Source: Pseudolabrys sp. (lineage in GTDB: Bacteria; Pseudomonadota; Alphaproteobacteria; Rhizobiales; Xanthobacteraceae). Taken from it: a DNA stretch of 7,753 bases. The notes under the pieces are model-generated. The model made no database searches, was not told the DNA's origin, and saw nothing but the letters and a program-made list of their open reading frames with translations. Shown here piece by piece: positions 6,391-7,753 of this stretch (positions are counted from its first letter, which is position 1; each line of letters begins with the position of its first letter). The stretch lies in the NCBI GenBank assembly GCA_026125925.1, contig JAHCKF010000153.1, forward strand, positions 1 through 7,753, given 5' to 3'. The position numbers were made by a program, and so were the translations under genes.

Positions 6391-7753
6391 CTACTGTCCG
6401 CGCTTCGCCGTACTGGCAAAGCGCCGCGCTTCCTCGGCGGCGCGGAACAAGGCTTTCGCCTTATTGACGCATTCCTGCTGCTCGGACGCCGGGTTGGAGT
6501 CGGCGACGATCCCGGCGCCCGCCTGCACGTACATCTTGCCGTCCTTCACCAAAGCGGTGCGCAGCACGATGCAGGTGTCCATTTCGCCGGCCGCCGAGAA
6601 GTAGCCGACGCAGCCGGCGTAGAGGCCGCGCTTTTCTTTTTCCAACTCGTCGATGATCTGCATGGCGCGGACTTTCGGCGCGCCGGAAGTCGTGCCGGCA
6701 GGAAAACCGGCGGCCAGCGCATCGAGCGCATCGTATTTCGTATCGAGCTTGCCCTCCACGTTCGAGACGATGTGCATGACGTGGCTGTAGCGCTCGATGA
6801 AGAATCTGTCGGTGACCTTGACGCTGCCGATCGACGAGACGCGGCCCACATCGTTGCGGCCAAGATCGAGCAGCATCAAATGCTCGGCGCATTCCTTCGG
6901 GTCGGCCAGCAATTCCGCTTCGAGCGTCTTGTCTTCGTGTGGCGTGGCCCCGCGCGGCCGTGTGCCGGCAATCGGGCGGATAGTGACGACGTCGTTCGAC
7001 ACCTTGACCAGGATTTCCGGGCTCGAGCCGGATACCGCGAAGCTGCCGAAGTCGAGGAAATAGAGATAGGGCGACGGATTGGTCCGGCGGAGCGCGCGAT
7101 AAAGCGAGAAGGGCGGCAGCGCAAAGGGCGCCTCGAAGCGCTGGGCCAGCACGATCTGGAAGGCGTCGCCGGCGGCGATGTAGTCTTTCGCGCGCTTGAC
7201 CATGGCCTGATATTCGGCCGGCGTCGTGTTCGACACCGGCGGCACGTCGAGCGGGCCTTCGTCGTATTCCGCGAGCGACTTGTCGAGTGGGCCGTCGAGC
7301 GCATCGACCACGCCGGAGAGCCGCTCGGTCGCGCGCGTCAAAGCCACCTTGGCATCGACGCCTTTTTCAGGGCGCACCGGCGTGACGACCGTGATCGAAT
7401 CCTTCACCGCGTCGAACACGACAATCAGCGTCGGCCGCATCATGATCGCGTCCGGGATGCCGATCGGGTCGGGCTTGTCGGCCGGCAGGTCTTCGATCAG
7501 CCGCACCGTATCGTAGCCGAGATAGCCGAACACCCCGGCCGCCATCGGCGGTAGTTCTTCCGGCAAATCGATGCGGCTTTCGGCGATCAGCGCCCGCAGC
7601 GCCGACAAAGGCGGCTCGGCGCATGGCGTAAAAGCGCCGGGCTTGGCACGCGCGCTGCGATTGATCTCGGCCTTGGTGCCGTTGGCGCGCCAGATGAGAT
7701 CGGGCTCGATGCCGATGATCGAATGCCGGCCGCGCACGGCACCGCCTTCGACC
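6391..7753 (-). CDS. trpE: Anthranilate synthase component I TrpE, 5' end outside window
   Basis: Makes anthranilate from chorismate using ammonia from TrpG; first and normally feedback-controlled step of tryptophan synthesis. About 453 residues are present; the frame runs off the right edge (first complete codon 7750-7752, reading VEGGAVRGRHS), so the roughly 50 N-terminal residues of a normal TrpE, with the start, any leader or attenuator and most of the tryptophan-sensing segment, are missing. Counting from that codon, the chorismate-binding domain covers about 170-440, with IAGTRPRG (251-258), LLDLGRND (284-291), PAGTTSGAPK (341-350) and QAGAGIVADS (400-409), all standard for TrpE. The GTG at 7737 is an internal Val codon, not a start. 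It ends with TAG 75 bases before the nuclease gene and is not fused to trpG. Confidence 0.96.
   Translation of the reverse strand, partial: VEGGAVRGRHSIIGIEPDLIWRANGTKAEINRSARAKPGAFTPCAEPPLSALRALIAESRIDLPEELPPMAAGVFGYLGYDTVRLIEDLPADKPDPIGIPDAIMMRPTLIVVFDAVKDSITVVTPVRPEKGVDAKVALTRATERLSGVVDALDGPLDKSLAEYDEGPLDVPPVSNTTPAEYQAMVKRAKDYIAAGDAFQIVLAQRFEAPFALPPFSLYRALRRTNPSPYLYFLDFGSFAVSGSSPEILVKVSNDVVTIRPIAGTRPRGATPHEDKTLEAELLADPKECAEHLMLLDLGRNDVGRVSSIGSVKVTDRFFIERYSHVMHIVSNVEGKLDTKYDALDALAAGFPAGTTSGAPKVRAMQIIDELEKEKRGLYAGCVGYFSAAGEMDTCIVLRTALVKDGKMYVQAGAGIVADSNPASEQQECVNKAKALFRAAEEARRFASTAKRGQ

Noticed and set aside
5102..6397. TACTGT at 5102-5107 and 6392-6397 as a direct repeat flanking the nuclease insertion
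   Set aside because: Six bases that overlap two stop codons preceded by a Gln codon (CAG). This match is expected by chance and is too short to call a target duplication.
7735..7737. GTG at 7737 as the start of trpE
   Set aside because: The frame stays open to the window edge and the upstream codons read VEGGA, matching the interior of TrpE, so this GTG is an internal Val codon.

Overview
The window is GC-rich DNA holding eight genes, all transcribed from the minus strand (right to left). Order in the direction of transcription: trpE (5' end cut off by the right edge), a PD-(D/E)XK nuclease-family gene, a small cupin gene, trpG, trpD, trpC, moaC and moeA. The protein sequences and the order trpG-trpD-trpC-moaC-moeA look like an alphaproteobacterium of the order Rhizobiales (Bradyrhizobiaceae-like). 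That placement comes from recalled family sequences, not from a search.

Region by region: 7753-6391 is anthranilate synthase component I. 6390-6316 is a 75-base gap with a possible promoter. 6315-5101 is a nuclease-family gene of visibly lower GC, the one part that does not fit the housekeeping setting. 5086-4595 is a His-rich cupin, 14 bases after the nuclease gene. 4594-4416 is a non-coding gap with a paired palindromic repeat and a possible promoter for trpG. 4415-1897 is trpG-trpD-trpC with 13-base gaps. 1891-1334 is moaC, 5 bases after trpC, with its ribosome binding site inside the end of trpC. 1333-1215 is a gap with a second copy of the palindromic repeat. 1214-6 is moeA.

TrpE and TrpG form anthranilate synthase. 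TrpD and TrpC carry anthranilate on to indole-3-glycerol phosphate. TrpF, TrpA and TrpB are not in the window. MoaC and MoeA act early and late in molybdenum cofactor synthesis, so the transcript joins two unrelated pathways. All these enzymes keep their key residues and look functional.

The most interesting point is the low-GC PD-(D/E)XK gene between trpE and the rest of the trp genes, read in the same direction and with its own possible promoter. It looks acquired, and such nucleases often belong to DNA restriction or phage defence, but nothing else in the window shows a defence system. I saw no tRNA, rRNA, CRISPR array, insertion sequence or transposase.
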